This document shows, one piece after another, positions 1 to 8,333 of a stretch of DNA of 64,000 nucleotides (positions within the stretch are counted from its first letter, which is position 1; every line of letters starts with the position of its first letter). The notes beneath the pieces were generated by a model that saw only the letters and a list, made by a program, of their open reading frames with translations, did no database searches and had not been told where the DNA came from. The translations under genes were made by a program, and so were the position numbers. Source of the stretch: Aquabacterium sp. OR-4. GTDB taxonomy: Bacteria > Pseudomonadota > Gammaproteobacteria > Burkholderiales > Burkholderiaceae_C. Location of the stretch: assembly GCF_025290835.2 (NCBI RefSeq), contig NZ_JAOCQD020000002.1:62001-126000 (forward strand). Reading direction: 5' to 3'.

Positions 1-2
1 TC

Positions 3-1112
3 ATGATCTCGGTGCCCATCCTGGCCGGGGCCTTGATGCGCTTTCCGCTGGGCGTGCTGGCGCAGTACATCGGCCGCAAGAACGCGGCGATGGTGGAGAT
101 GGGCCTGATCGTGGCGGCGCTGGTCTTCGGCTACCTGTTCGTCAACAGCTACGACAACGTGCTGGCCATGGGCGTGCTGCTGGGCATTGCCGGCGCCAGC
201 TTCGGCGTGGCGTTGAGCCTGGGTTCGGGCTGGTATCCGCCGCAGTACAAGGGCTTGGCGATGGGCATCGCCGGGGCCGGCAACTCGGGCACGGTGCTGG
301 CCGTGCTGTTTGCGCCCCCGCTGGCCCAGGCCTACGGCTGGCAGACGGTGTACGGCCTGGCCGCCATGACCATGGTGTTGCCGATGGCGGTGATGTGGCT
401 GGTGGCCAAGGAGCCGCCCGATGTCGAGCACCAGAGCTTTCGCGAGCATGTCGGCTGCCTGTTCGAGAAGGACGGCTGGGCCTTCAGCCTGATCTATGTG
501 GTCACCTTCGGCGGCTTCATCGGGCTGGCCAGCTTTCTGCCGACCTATTTCTACGACCAGTTCAAGGTCACCAAGATCGAGGCGGGGCAGCTGACGATGC
601 TGGCCACGCTGATGGGCTCGGCCGTGCGCGTGGTGGGCGGCTGGATCGCCGACCGCGTGGGTGGCATCCACACCCTCAGCGGCGTGCTGGTGGTGGTGGC
701 GGCTGCGCTGGCGGCCTGCGGCTTTGCCGGGCAGTCGCTGGTGGTCACCACCTTGCTGTTCATGCTGTGCTTTGCCGCCCTGGGGGCCGGCAACGGTGCG
801 CTGTTCCAGTTGGTGCCCCTGCGCTGGCCGCTGACCACCGCGGTGGCCGGCTCGATGATCGGCGAGATCGGCGCTCTCGGTGGCGGCTTCCTGCCCAACG
901 CGATGGGCCTGGCCAAGCAGCACACCGGCAGCTACCTGGGCGGCTTCCTGTCGTTCACGGTGCTGGCGCTGGTCATGCTGGCGATGCTGCGCGTGGTACA
1001 GATCCGCTGGACACGCACCTGGGCCGAAAAAGGCGGCCGTGCCCGCCCAGCCTCTGCGCAGCAAGACGCCGTGCGCGCGCCGGTCAGCCGCACCGCTGGC
1101 GCCCGGCGTTGA
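3..1112 (+). CDS. NarK/NasA-type nitrate/nitrite transporter (MFS), 5'-truncated by window edge
   Basis: Inner-membrane major facilitator of the nitrate/nitrite porter family. The frame is open at the left edge, so the first ATG is probably internal and roughly the first 60 residues (TM1 and part of TM2) are missing. The visible part starts in the TM2-TM3 loop with a motif-A-like stretch (FPLGVLAQYIGRK). It then carries the family's first nitrate signature (AGAGNSGTVLAVLFAPPLA) and, near the C-terminus, the second (GEIGALGGGFLPNAMG). Hydrophobic segments continue to about residue 330, followed by a short basic tail. It converges with the kinase/phosphatase gene, with 26 bases between the stops. 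Its place beside nasT and nrtABC supports a role in nitrate uptake or nitrite export. Family is confident; transport direction is not decided by sequence. Confidence 0.9.
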   Translation: MISVPILAGALMRFPLGVLAQYIGRKNAAMVEMGLIVAALVFGYLFVNSYDNVLAMGVLLGIAGASFGVALSLGSGWYPPQYKGLAMGIAGAGNSGTVLAVLFAPPLAQAYGWQTVYGLAAMTMVLPMAVMWLVAKEPPDVEHQSFREHVGCLFEKDGWAFSLIYVVTFGGFIGLASFLPTYFYDQFKVTKIEAGQLTMLATLMGSAVRVVGGWIADRVGGIHTLSGVLVVVAAALAACGFAGQSLVVTTLLFMLCFAALGAGNGALFQLVPLRWPLTTAVAGSMIGEIGALGGGFLPNAMGLAKQHTGSYLGGFLSFTVLALVMLAMLRVVQIRWTRTWAEKGGRARPASAQQDAVRAPVSRTAGARR

Positions 1113-1138
1113 GCCCGGCTGCCGCGTTGGCGCCCGGC

Positions 1139-2872
1139 TCAGCGCGGCAGGAACAGCAACCAGAACACCAGCAGCAGGTTGAACAGCAGCGAGACCACCA
1201 GCCCGGCCTTCCACAGCGCGTCGCGGTTGCGGCGCGCCAGCGGAGTGGCGCGCAGCGCCGGCAAGGGCCTCGCCGCGCCGCGCTCGAGGGCCAGCAGCAG
1301 CTCTTCAGAGGTTTCAAAGCGCTCGCGCGGCTCGCGTGCGATGGCGCGCATGACCACCCGCTCCAGCCACACCGGCAGATCGGGGCGCAGGCGGGTGGGT
1401 GCCACCGGGTCGCGGCGATAACGGGCCAGCTGGTAGGGCTCGATCTCGCCGTACGGCAGGCTGCCGGTGAGCCACTGGTACAGCGAGACGCCCAGCGCAT
1501 ACAGGTCGCTGCGCGCGTCGGCCGGCGCCCCCTCCCATTGCTCGGGGTTCATGTACGAGGGCGTGCCGGCACGCAGCTCGCGCTGGCTGGCCGGCTCGCG
1601 GCCGCTGAGCGCCGCGCCCAGGTCGAGCAGACGCCAGCGCCCGTCTTCGGCCAGGTGCAGATTGCCCGGCTTGATGTCGCGGTGCACCACACCCGCGCGG
1701 TGCAGGCTGGCCAGGGCCTGCGTCAGCGCGATGGCGGCCGCCACCACATCGGCCACGGCCGGCACCGGCTGGGCCGCGGCCAGCTGCTCCATGGTGCGCC
1801 CGGCATGCCAGTCGAACACGACGTAGAAGCTGGCGGCACCCGGCCGGCGCGGATGCACGTGCACCAGGCCCGGCGCCCCGCCCTCGGTCAGGCGCTGGCC
1901 CAGCCAGGCCTCGTGCGCCAACATCGTGCGCTCTTCGGCATCGGCCGCCCGGCCCGGGTGCAGCAGCTTGATGGCCACCAGCCGGCCGTCGGCCGTGTCG
2001 CGTGCCTGGTAGATGCGGTGCACGCCGTTGTCGGCCACCCGGGCGGTGATCTGCAGACCGTCCAGCAGTTGGCCGACGCGCAGGCTGTCGGGCAGCGGCA
2101 GCCGGCGTGCATCGCCCAGCTCGTCCATCAGGTCGCGGGCATCCACGCCGGTGACCCGCAGCACCAGGGCCGTGGCGTTGTCGCGCCCGCCCTTGGCCAG
2201 CGCCGCCTCCACCAGGGCCAGCGCGGCCTGCTGCGCCGAGCCCCACACCGCCAGCCGTGCGATCTCGGGCGCATCGAGCACGCCGTGCACGCCGTCGCTG
2301 CTGAGCACGAAGCAGTCGCCCAGGCGGACATCGCCTTCCACGTAGTCCACCCGCACTGCGTCGTCCAGGCCCAGCGCGCGGGTCAGGCGGCTGTGCATGC
2401 CGGCGGCGTCAAAGGCATGGTCCTGCGTCAGCAGCGTGAGTTCGGGCGGCGCGCCGTCCTCAGCGGCCTTGGCAGCGGGCCGGCACAGCCAGGCCCGCGT
2501 ATCGCCCACATGGGCCACGGTGAAGGTCTGGCCGCGCAAGGCCAGCGCGGTCAGCGTGGTCAGCGCGCTGCCGTCGCGGTGGCGCGCGCGGCGGCGGTTG
2601 TGGTCCACCAGCCAGGCGTTCTGCGCCGAGATCAGGCGGTCGAGGCTGACCGTCGTCTCCCAGGTGGCGGGCGTGGCGAAAAAGTCGTTCAGCAGCACGG
2701 CCACGGTGGCCTGCGCCGCCTCGCCGCCCAGCCCGCCGGTGGACACGCCATCGGCCACGGCCGCCAGCACGCCGCGCCCGGATTCGGCAGCGATGTGTGC
2801 CCCGGCACGGTCTTCGTTGTGCGTGCGCGGCCCGGTGCTGCTGGCCTGCCCGATTTCCAGTTCAAATGCCAT
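1139..2872 (-). CDS. Bifunctional PP2C-type protein phosphatase / Ser-Thr protein kinase, C-terminal membrane anchor
   Basis: A 577-residue fusion of two opposing signalling enzymes. Residues 1-240 are a PP2C phosphatase with the metal-ligand motifs NEDRAG, AVADGVSTGG, VGDTRAW, LSSDGVHG and GGRDNAT. Residues about 270-530 are a eukaryotic-type kinase with VAIKLL (ATP lysine), HRDIKPGN (catalytic loop), DLG in place of DFG, and GTPSYMNPE in the activation segment. The last 22 residues form one hydrophobic helix ending in FLPR, so the enzyme should be tethered with its catalytic domains in the cytoplasm. Such fusions are known beside nitrate-assimilation genes in Burkholderiales. Substrates cannot be read from sequence; NasT or the transporters are candidates by position only. 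Confidence 0.9.
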   Translation of the reverse strand: MAFELEIGQASSTGPRTHNEDRAGAHIAAESGRGVLAAVADGVSTGGLGGEAAQATVAVLLNDFFATPATWETTVSLDRLISAQNAWLVDHNRRRARHRDGSALTTLTALALRGQTFTVAHVGDTRAWLCRPAAKAAEDGAPPELTLLTQDHAFDAAGMHSRLTRALGLDDAVRVDYVEGDVRLGDCFVLSSDGVHGVLDAPEIARLAVWGSAQQAALALVEAALAKGGRDNATALVLRVTGVDARDLMDELGDARRLPLPDSLRVGQLLDGLQITARVADNGVHRIYQARDTADGRLVAIKLLHPGRAADAEERTMLAHEAWLGQRLTEGGAPGLVHVHPRRPGAASFYVVFDWHAGRTMEQLAAAQPVPAVADVVAAAIALTQALASLHRAGVVHRDIKPGNLHLAEDGRWRLLDLGAALSGREPASQRELRAGTPSYMNPEQWEGAPADARSDLYALGVSLYQWLTGSLPYGEIEPYQLARYRRDPVAPTRLRPDLPVWLERVVMRAIAREPRERFETSEELLLALERGAARPLPALRATPLARRNRDALWKAGLVVSLLFNLLLVFWLLFLPR

Positions 2873-2958
2873 GCTGACATTGTCCCTGCTCGACGACGAC
2901 CCGGCGCCCGCGCGCGCACGGCCTGCACGATTGGCGTGCTTCTTGCACCTTGAACCTC

Positions 2959-3594
2959 ATGGCTGACGTCCAGCAGGCACTGCGCATCGTGGTGGTCGCA
3001 CCCGACAATCTGGTGCCCGATCCTTCAGACACCTCGGCGTGGCTGGAGGCCGAGCGTTCGCGCAGCCTGCGCATCGGGCTGCTGCAGGCCGGCTACAACA
3101 TCGTGGCGGTGCTGCCGGCCGACATGTTTCTGCCCGACCAGCTCGCGCAGATCCAGCCCGATCTGGTGATCGTCGATGCGCAGAGCCAGGCCCGCGACAC
3201 GCTCGAGCATGTGGTGCTGGCCACCCGCGACGACCGGCGGCCGATCGTGCTGTTCACCGACGACGAGGACACCAGCCATGTGCGCGATGCCATCGCCGCC
3301 GGTGTCACCGCCTACGTGGTGGCCGGCCTGGCCACGGCGCGCATCAAGCCGGTGCTGGATGTGGCGATGGCGCGCTTCCAGGTCGAGGAATCCCTGCGCC
3401 GCGAGCTGGCCAGTGCCAAGGCCCAGCTGCAGGAGCGCAAGGTGATCGAACGGGCCAAGGGCCTGCTGATGAGCCGCCAGGGCCTGGGCGAAGAAGAAGC
3501 CTACGCACGCCTGCGCCGTGCCGCCATGGACAAGAAGCTGCGCATCGCAGAACTCGCGCAGCGCATGCTCGACGCCGCCGACCTGCTCGGCTGA
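2959..3594 (+). CDS. nasT: NasT-type ANTAR-domain antitermination regulator
   Basis: A 211-residue response-regulator-like protein. Residues 10-125 form a receiver-like fold with a central DLVIVDA strand, and the last 55 residues (from about KAQLQERKVIERAKGLLM) are an ANTAR RNA-binding domain with the typical ERAKGLLM and EEAYARLRRAAM stretches. Known NasT proteins bind a two-hairpin leader RNA and prevent termination upstream of nitrate genes when nitrate frees them from NasS. A suitable leader lies just downstream, before nrtA. I chose the ATG at 2959; a TTG nine bases earlier is also in frame. No NasS gene is in the window. The gene is divergent from the kinase/phosphatase. Confidence 0.92.
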   Translation: MADVQQALRIVVVAPDNLVPDPSDTSAWLEAERSRSLRIGLLQAGYNIVAVLPADMFLPDQLAQIQPDLVIVDAQSQARDTLEHVVLATRDDRRPIVLFTDDEDTSHVRDAIAAGVTAYVVAGLATARIKPVLDVAMARFQVEESLRRELASAKAQLQERKVIERAKGLLMSRQGLGEEEAYARLRRAAMDKKLRIAELAQRMLDAADLLG

Positions 3595-3895
3595 AGCGCC
3601 GCGCCGGCGAGCGCCGGCGCACCCGCCGCCGCGGCGGCTCACGCCCTCCCCTCCCCCCCTCCCGCCCCCTCGCCCGTCAGGCCGCGGCCCGGCCACGAAA
3701 ACCGGGCCCCCTGCCCGGCCCCTGCTTGGCCACGCCCGGGCCACCGCCCGACGGCACCGCCGCGATGCACGCCGCGCCCGCGCGCCCGCCCGTCTGCCCG
3801 GGCTCTTTGCCCAAGCATGGTGCACCGCAGCACGACCTGCGCGCCCCCATGCCCCGGCACGAGGCGCCAGGGGCGCAGGATGGCCCTGCCAGGCC
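3595..3895. other. Gene-free stretch between nasT and the nrt promoter
   Basis: Very GC-rich spacer with a polypyrimidine tract around 3640-3680. Frames that cross it have only low-complexity Arg/Pro/Ala content. I looked for paired NtrC-type half sites and saw only one isolated half (TGGTGCA near 3815), so I call no enhancer here. Confidence 0.4.
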
Positions 3896-3911
3896 AGGCA
3901 CGCGGCTTGCG
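3896..3911 (+). promoter_or_regulatory. Candidate sigma-54 (-24/-12) promoter of nrtABC
   Basis: Reads AGGCACGCGGCTTGC. It has the invariant GG and GC exactly ten bases apart (3897-3898 and 3909-3910), GGCACG at -24 and TTGC at -12. A start about twelve bases downstream (near 3921) would place both leader hairpins and the terminator inside the transcript. The match deviates at the base before GG and the base after TTGC. RpoN/NtrC control is the known rule for nitrate assimilation in several proteobacteria; here it is inferred. Confidence 0.55.
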
Positions 3912-3958
3912 TTGCATTGTTCGAGAAGGTCAATGGCGACTTTCGACAGGCCCAGGTT

Positions 3959-4002
3959 GCGCTCAATGCCGAGCGCGCCTGCCGCCAAGGACGATGGCGT
4001 CC
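3959..4002 (+). promoter_or_regulatory. ANTAR-type two-hairpin leader RNA upstream of nrtA
   Basis: Hairpin 1 (3959-3976) has a perfect six-pair stem GCGCTC/GAGCGC closing the hexaloop AATGCC, with A at loop position 1 and G at position 4, the known ANTAR recognition pattern. Hairpin 2 is less clear: GGAC-GATGGC-GTCC (3989-4002), or alternatively CGCCA/TGGCG (3983-3999). Either form pairs away bases needed for the 5' arm of the terminator (3997-4007), so the two structures exclude each other. With nasT upstream, this is the expected antitermination switch. The first hairpin is a strong match; the second lacks a clean A1. Confidence 0.7.
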
Positions 4003-4054
4003 CCACCCGCGCAGGCCGCAAGGCCACCAGCGCTCGGTGAGGACGCTTTTTTTT
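3997..4054 (+). terminator. Regulated intrinsic terminator in the nrtA leader
   Basis: Eleven-base arms GCGTCCCCACC (3997-4007) and GGTGAGGACGC (4036-4046) pair with one mismatch, with a small inner GGCC/GGCC hairpin in the loop, followed directly by eight T. It lies 60 bases before the nrtA start, so transcription must read through it for expression. Its 5' arm overlaps hairpin 2 of the ANTAR leader. Confidence 0.85.
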
Positions 4055-4115
4055 GCCCGAAATTCATCGCAACAAGCCTGCCCACATGACCACCCCGCCC
4101 AAGGAATCCAGCACC

Positions 4116-5336
4116 ATGACCCGCCGCTCCGTCATCCAGGCCGCCGCCGCTGGCGCGGCCGGCATGATCCCCGGACTGCAAAGCGCCGTGTACGCCGCCG
4201 GCTCGGACAAGCCCGAGAAGGAAGAAGTGCGCATCGGCTTCATTCCGCTGACCGACTGCGCCAGCGTGGTGATGGCCAGCGTGCTGGGCTTCGACAAGAA
4301 GTACGGCATCAAGATCATCCCCACCAAGGAAGCCAGCTGGGCCGGCGTGCGCGACAAGCTGGTCAACGGCGAGCTCGACATGGCCCACGTGCTGTGGGGC
4401 CTGATCTACGGCGTGCAGATGGGCGTGTCGGGTCCGAAGAAGGACATGGCCATCCTGATGAACCTGAACCACAACGGCCAGGCCATCACGCTGAGCAAGA
4501 AGCTGGCGGACAAGGGCGCGGTCGACGGCGCCAGCCTGGCCAAGCTGATGGCCGCCGAGAAGCGCGAATACACCTTTGCGCAGACCTTCCCCACCGGCAC
4601 CCACGCGATGTGGCTGTACTACTGGCTGGCCAGCGTGGGCGTGAACCCGATGAAGGACGCCAAGGTGATCACCGTGCCGCCGCCGCAGATGGTGGCCAAC
4701 ATGCGCGTGGGCAACATGGACGGTTACTGCGTGGGCGAGCCCTGGGGCCACCGCGCCATCATCGACGGCATCGGCATCACCGCCACCACCACGCAAGACA
4801 TCTGGAAGGACCATCCCGAGAAGGCGCTGGGCACCACGGGCGACTTTGCCAAGAAGTACCCCAACACCTGCCGCGCAGTGATCATGGCCATCCTGGAGGC
4901 CAGCCGCTGGATCGACGCCGGCCTGCAGAACAAGATGAAGATGGCCGAGACGGTGGCCGACAAGGCCTATGTCAACACCAGCGTCGATGCGATCAACCAG
5001 CGCATCCTGGGCCGCTACCAGAACGGCCTGGGCAAGACCTGGGACGACCCCAACCACATGAAGTTCTTCAACGACGGCGTGGTGAACTTCCCCTACCTCA
5101 GCGACGGCATGTGGTTCCTCACCCAGCACAAGCGCTGGGGCCTGCTGAAGGATCACCCCGACTACCTGGCGGTGGCCAAGCAGGTCAACCAGACCGAGCT
5201 CTACAAGCAGGCCGCCTCGGCGCTGAAGGTCAACCTGCCCAAGAGCGACATGCGCAGCAGCAAGCTGGTGGACGGTGTGGTCTGGGAGGGCAAGGACCCC
5301 GCCAAGTACGCCGACGGCTTCAAGGTCAAGGTCTGA
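4116..5336 (+). CDS. nrtA: Nitrate ABC transporter substrate-binding protein
   Basis: A 406-residue periplasmic nitrate/nitrite binding protein of the NrtA/CmpA/SsuA superfamily. The N-terminus (MTRRSVIQAAAAGAAG) looks like a twin-arginine signal. The mature part has family blocks such as VRIGFIPLTDCASVV and YCVGEPWGHRA. NasS is a related cytoplasmic sensor, but the signal peptide argues for NrtA. I chose 4116 because AAGGA lies ten bases before it and the Tat motif is then at the N-terminus; an in-frame ATG at 4086 and a TTG at 4053 (inside the T-run) are less likely. It heads nrtABC behind a sigma-54-like promoter and an antitermination leader. The 159-base gap to nrtB holds a dispersed repeat. 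Confidence 0.92.
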   Translation: MTRRSVIQAAAAGAAGMIPGLQSAVYAAGSDKPEKEEVRIGFIPLTDCASVVMASVLGFDKKYGIKIIPTKEASWAGVRDKLVNGELDMAHVLWGLIYGVQMGVSGPKKDMAILMNLNHNGQAITLSKKLADKGAVDGASLAKLMAAEKREYTFAQTFPTGTHAMWLYYWLASVGVNPMKDAKVITVPPPQMVANMRVGNMDGYCVGEPWGHRAIIDGIGITATTTQDIWKDHPEKALGTTGDFAKKYPNTCRAVIMAILEASRWIDAGLQNKMKMAETVADKAYVNTSVDAINQRILGRYQNGLGKTWDDPNHMKFFNDGVVNFPYLSDGMWFLTQHKRWGLLKDHPDYLAVAKQVNQTELYKQAASALKVNLPKSDMRSSKLVDGVVWEGKDPAKYADGFKVKV

Positions 5337-5350
5337 GGTCCAGCGTCCTT

Positions 5351-5439
5351 CTGCTGCGCGGGCCCATGGCGGCCCTGCGCGACTCGCCGTACGGGTGTAC
5401 GGCTGCGTTGCTCGAACCACCCTGAGCCCGCTCGCGACG
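5351..5439 (+). repeat. 89-bp dispersed repeat, copy 1 (inside the nrt operon)
   Basis: Matches the reverse complement of 13059-13147 at 85 of 89 positions by direct comparison. The core GCCGTAC-GGGT-GTACGGC forms a seven-pair hairpin. Two of the four differences fall in the hairpin loop, so the stem is conserved. It lies between nrtA and nrtB and would be transcribed with them. Confidence 0.8.
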
Positions 5440-5495
5440 AAGGCCGCTGGACCTCACCGAGCGGCCGGTATTCGTTTCTTTTCTGGAGAACTGCC

Positions 5496-6398
5496 ATGGT
5501 CAGTGCCGTGTTCCATTCAACCTCGAGCCTGGCGCCTGCCAGCGAGACGCCAGCGCCAGCGGTGGCGGCCAAGCCCGCCGCTGCCGCCGCACCGCCCAAG
5601 GCCGCCAAGCCGGCGCGCATGCCCACCGACTGGCGCGGCATCACGCTGAGCGTGCTGCCACCCATTGCCGGCCTGGCATTGCTGGTGGGCATCTGGGCGC
5701 TGGCCACGCAGAACTCCAGCGCGTTCCCCACGCCCGCCGCCACCTGGGAGGCTGCGGTCAAGCTGTTCAGCGATCCGTTCTACAGCAAGGGTCCCAATGA
5801 CCAGGGCATCGGCTGGAACATCCTGTTCTCGCTGCAGCGCGTGGCGCTGGGCTTCGGCCTGGCGGCGCTGGTGGGCATTCCGCTGGGCTTCATGCTGGGG
5901 CGCTTCGAGTTCCTCAGCCGCATGGTCAATCCGCTGATCAGCCTGCTGCGCCCGGTGTCGCCGCTGGCCTGGCTGCCGATCGGCCTGCTGGTGTTCAAGA
6001 GCGCCAACCCGGCGGCCATCTGGACGATCTTCATCTGCTCGATCTGGCCGATGGTGATCAACACCGCCGTGGGCGTGCAGCGCGTGCCGCAGGACTACCT
6101 GAACGTCGCCCGCGTGCTGAACCTCAGCGAGTGGAAGGTCATCACCAAGATCCTGCTGCCCAGCGTGCTGCCCTACATGCTGACCGGCGTGCGCCTGTCG
6201 GTGGGCACCGCCTGGCTGGTGATCGTGGCCGCCGAGATGCTGACCGGCGGCGTGGGCATCGGCTTCTGGGTGTGGGACGAGTGGAACAACCTCAACGTGG
6301 CCCACATCATCATCGCCATCTTCGTGATCGGCATCGTGGGCTTGCTGCTCGAGCAGGCCCTGGTGTCCATTGCCAAGCGCTTCTCGTTCGACGACTGA
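5496..6398 (+). CDS. nrtB: Nitrate ABC transporter permease
   Basis: A 300-residue inner-membrane permease of the NrtB/SsuC (BPD_transp_1) family. A proline/alanine-rich cytoplasmic N-terminus (to about residue 45) is followed by about six hydrophobic helices. The coupling-loop (EAA-type) segment is around VGVQRVPQDYLNVARVLNLS, where the ATPase docks. The family's ending (LLLEQALVSIAKRFSF) is present. GGAGAA lies just before the ATG. It is 20 bases upstream of nrtC and shares its transcript. Confidence 0.93.
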   Translation: MVSAVFHSTSSLAPASETPAPAVAAKPAAAAAPPKAAKPARMPTDWRGITLSVLPPIAGLALLVGIWALATQNSSAFPTPAATWEAAVKLFSDPFYSKGPNDQGIGWNILFSLQRVALGFGLAALVGIPLGFMLGRFEFLSRMVNPLISLLRPVSPLAWLPIGLLVFKSANPAAIWTIFICSIWPMVINTAVGVQRVPQDYLNVARVLNLSEWKVITKILLPSVLPYMLTGVRLSVGTAWLVIVAAEMLTGGVGIGFWVWDEWNNLNVAHIIIAIFVIGIVGLLLEQALVSIAKRFSFDD

Positions 6399-6418
6399 TC
6401 TGACCGAAGGAAACGACC

Positions 6419-7219
6419 ATGCCTGGATTCATCGAAGTGCAGAACGCCGAAATGGTGTTCACCACCAAGAAGGGCCGCTTCCATGCGCTGCGCGAGATCA
6501 ACCTGCAGGTGCAGAAGGGCGAGTTCATCGCGCTGATCGGCCACTCGGGCTGCGGCAAGAGCACGCTGCTGAACCTGATCGCCGGCCTGACCGTGCCCAC
6601 CGAGGGCGTGCTGCTGTGCGACAACCGCGAGATCACCGCCCCGGGCCCCGAGCGCGCGGTGGTGTTCCAGAACCACAGCCTGCTGCCCTGGCTGACCTGC
6701 TTCGACAACGTGATGCTGGCCGTGGAGCGGGTGTTCGGCGCCAAGGAGGGCAAGGCGCAGCTGAAGGCCCGCACCCAGGCCGCGCTCGACCTCGTGAACA
6801 TGGGCCACGCCGCCAGCAAGCGCCCGCACGAGGTGTCGGGCGGCATGAAGCAGCGGGTGGGCATTGCCCGTGCGCTGGCCATGGAGCCCAAGGTGCTGCT
6901 GATGGACGAGCCCTTCGGCGCGCTCGACGCCCTCACCCGTGCCAAGCTGCAGGACGAGCTGCTCAAGATCGTGGCCCGCACCCAGAGCACCGTGGTGATG
7001 GTGACCCACGATGTTGACGAAGCCGTGCTGCTGAGCGACCGCATCGTGATGATGACCAATGGCCCGGCGGCCACCATCGGCCAGATCCTCAGCGTGGATC
7101 TGCCGCGCCCGCGCAACCGCGTGGAGCTGGCCGAAGACCCGGCCTACATGCACTGCCGCAAGGAGGTGTTGGACTTTTTGTACACCCGCCACGGCCACGT
7201 CGAGGCCAAGGCCGCCTGA
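6419..7219 (+). CDS. nrtC: Nitrate ABC transporter ATP-binding protein
   Basis: A 266-residue ABC ATPase of the NrtD/SsuB group. It has Walker A GHSGCGKST (residues about 41-49), Q-loop in VVFQNHSLLPWL, the variant signature VSGGMKQR, Walker B VLLMDEPFGALD, and H-loop MVTHDVDEA. It ends at residue 266 without the second, NrtA-like domain found in cyanobacterial NrtC, so it is the short form. GAAGGAAACG precedes the ATG. The operon ends at the terminator 110 bases downstream. Confidence 0.93.
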   Translation: MPGFIEVQNAEMVFTTKKGRFHALREINLQVQKGEFIALIGHSGCGKSTLLNLIAGLTVPTEGVLLCDNREITAPGPERAVVFQNHSLLPWLTCFDNVMLAVERVFGAKEGKAQLKARTQAALDLVNMGHAASKRPHEVSGGMKQRVGIARALAMEPKVLLMDEPFGALDALTRAKLQDELLKIVARTQSTVVMVTHDVDEAVLLSDRIVMMTNGPAATIGQILSVDLPRPRNRVELAEDPAYMHCRKEVLDFLYTRHGHVEAKAA

Positions 7220-7329
7220 CCCGCTGGCCCTGGCCAGGCTGCGCCTGGCATGCCGCTTGCTGAATGTTCATCGATGCCGGCAACGGTGTCTGTCTATCTC
7301 CTCAGCAGGGCAGTCAGGCCCTTTCGTCC

Positions 7330-7361
7330 AACCCCTCGGTGCATCACCGGGGGGTTTTTTT
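7330..7361 (+). terminator. Intrinsic terminator of the nrtABC operon
   Basis: AACCCC...GGGGTT outer stem with inner CGGTG-CAT-CACCG stem, followed by a T-run to 7361. It lies 110 bases after the nrtC stop. The rest of 7220-7517 shows no gene. Confidence 0.88.
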
Positions 7362-7517
7362 CTGGGCGCCTGACTGGCATCTGCGCCACCCGCCCCCCCT
7401 TGCCGCCACCCGCACCGCCACACAGCATGCGGCGCACCGCTGCAGTGCACGCGGCATGTCTCGGCCGCAGCGTCTGCCGGCGGTCACGGCCGTGACAAGG
7501 CCGCGCACCGGCCGGCC

Positions 7518-8210
7518 ATGACAATCCCGCCGATGGGAACCCTCTACCTCGTGCGCCACGGCCAGGCCTCGTTCGGCGCCGACAACTACGACCAGCTCAG
7601 CCCGCTGGGCTACCAGCAGTGCGAGCGCCTGGGCGAGTACCTGCGCGAGCGCGGCCTGCGCTTCGAGGCGGTGCTCACCGGCACGCTGCAGCGCCACCTG
7701 CAATCGCACGAGGCGCTGGCGCGCGGCCTGCAGGCCACGCACGAGGCGCTGCGCTGGCCGGGCCTGAACGAGTACGACAGCCATGCCGTGCTGGCCGCGG
7801 TGCACGACGGCCCGCTGTCCAGCCTGGACAAACCCACCTCGCCCGAGGGCTACAAGCAGCACTTCCGCCTGCTGCGCCAGGGCCTCCAGCGCTGGATGGA
7901 CGGCGAGGTGCAACCCGCCGGCATGCCCAGCTATGCCGACTTTGCCGCCGGCGTGCAGGCCGCGCTCGACCATGTGCGGCATAACCACGCGGGCAATGTG
8001 CTGCTGGTCTCGAGCGGCGGGCCGATCAGCACCGCGGTGGCCAGGGTGCTGGGCGCCCCGTCCAGCACCAGCATCGAGCTGAACATGCAGCTGCGCAACA
8101 GCGCCCTCTGCGAGTTCTCGTTCAACCCGAAACGCCATGTGCTGGTGGCCTACAACGCCCTGCCCCACCTCGACAGCGCGGCACACCGCGGCTGGATGAC
8201 CTACACCTGA
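7518..8210 (+). CDS. Histidine phosphatase family protein (phosphoglycerate-mutase fold)
   Basis: A 230-residue cytoplasmic protein with the RHG phosphatase motif LYLVRHGQASFG at residues 8-19 (catalytic His) and the second conserved core arginine/glutamate region around GLNEYDSHA. The late GGPIST block replaces the usual second-histidine GG motif. Many annotated members begin at the equivalent of MGTLYLVRHG (7533), five residues inside the longer ATG used here; no ribosome-binding site decides between them. Substrate is unknown; phosphatase rather than mutase activity is usual for stand-alone members of this type. Confidence 0.85.
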   Translation: MTIPPMGTLYLVRHGQASFGADNYDQLSPLGYQQCERLGEYLRERGLRFEAVLTGTLQRHLQSHEALARGLQATHEALRWPGLNEYDSHAVLAAVHDGPLSSLDKPTSPEGYKQHFRLLRQGLQRWMDGEVQPAGMPSYADFAAGVQAALDHVRHNHAGNVLLVSSGGPISTAVARVLGAPSSTSIELNMQLRNSALCEFSFNPKRHVLVAYNALPHLDSAAHRGWMTYT

Positions 8211-8333
8211 GCCGTGGGCCCCGGCGGCGGCAACCACCGCTGCATGCGTGCCCACCGTCAATTGAACGATGCGTCAGGCGCCCGCCTGCGCCAAGCTCCA
8301 GCGCGGCCGATGTGCGGCCCAAGGGAGCTTGCG

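Noticed and set aside
395..2953. Long plus-strand open frame (852 codons) opposite the kinase/phosphatase
   Set aside because: Antisense shadow of a high-GC gene; Arg/Gln/His-rich, no domain, overlaps two confident genes.
3760..3830. NtrC enhancer pair upstream of nrtA
   Set aside because: Only one TGGTGCA half site is visible; no facing TGCACCA at a suitable distance.
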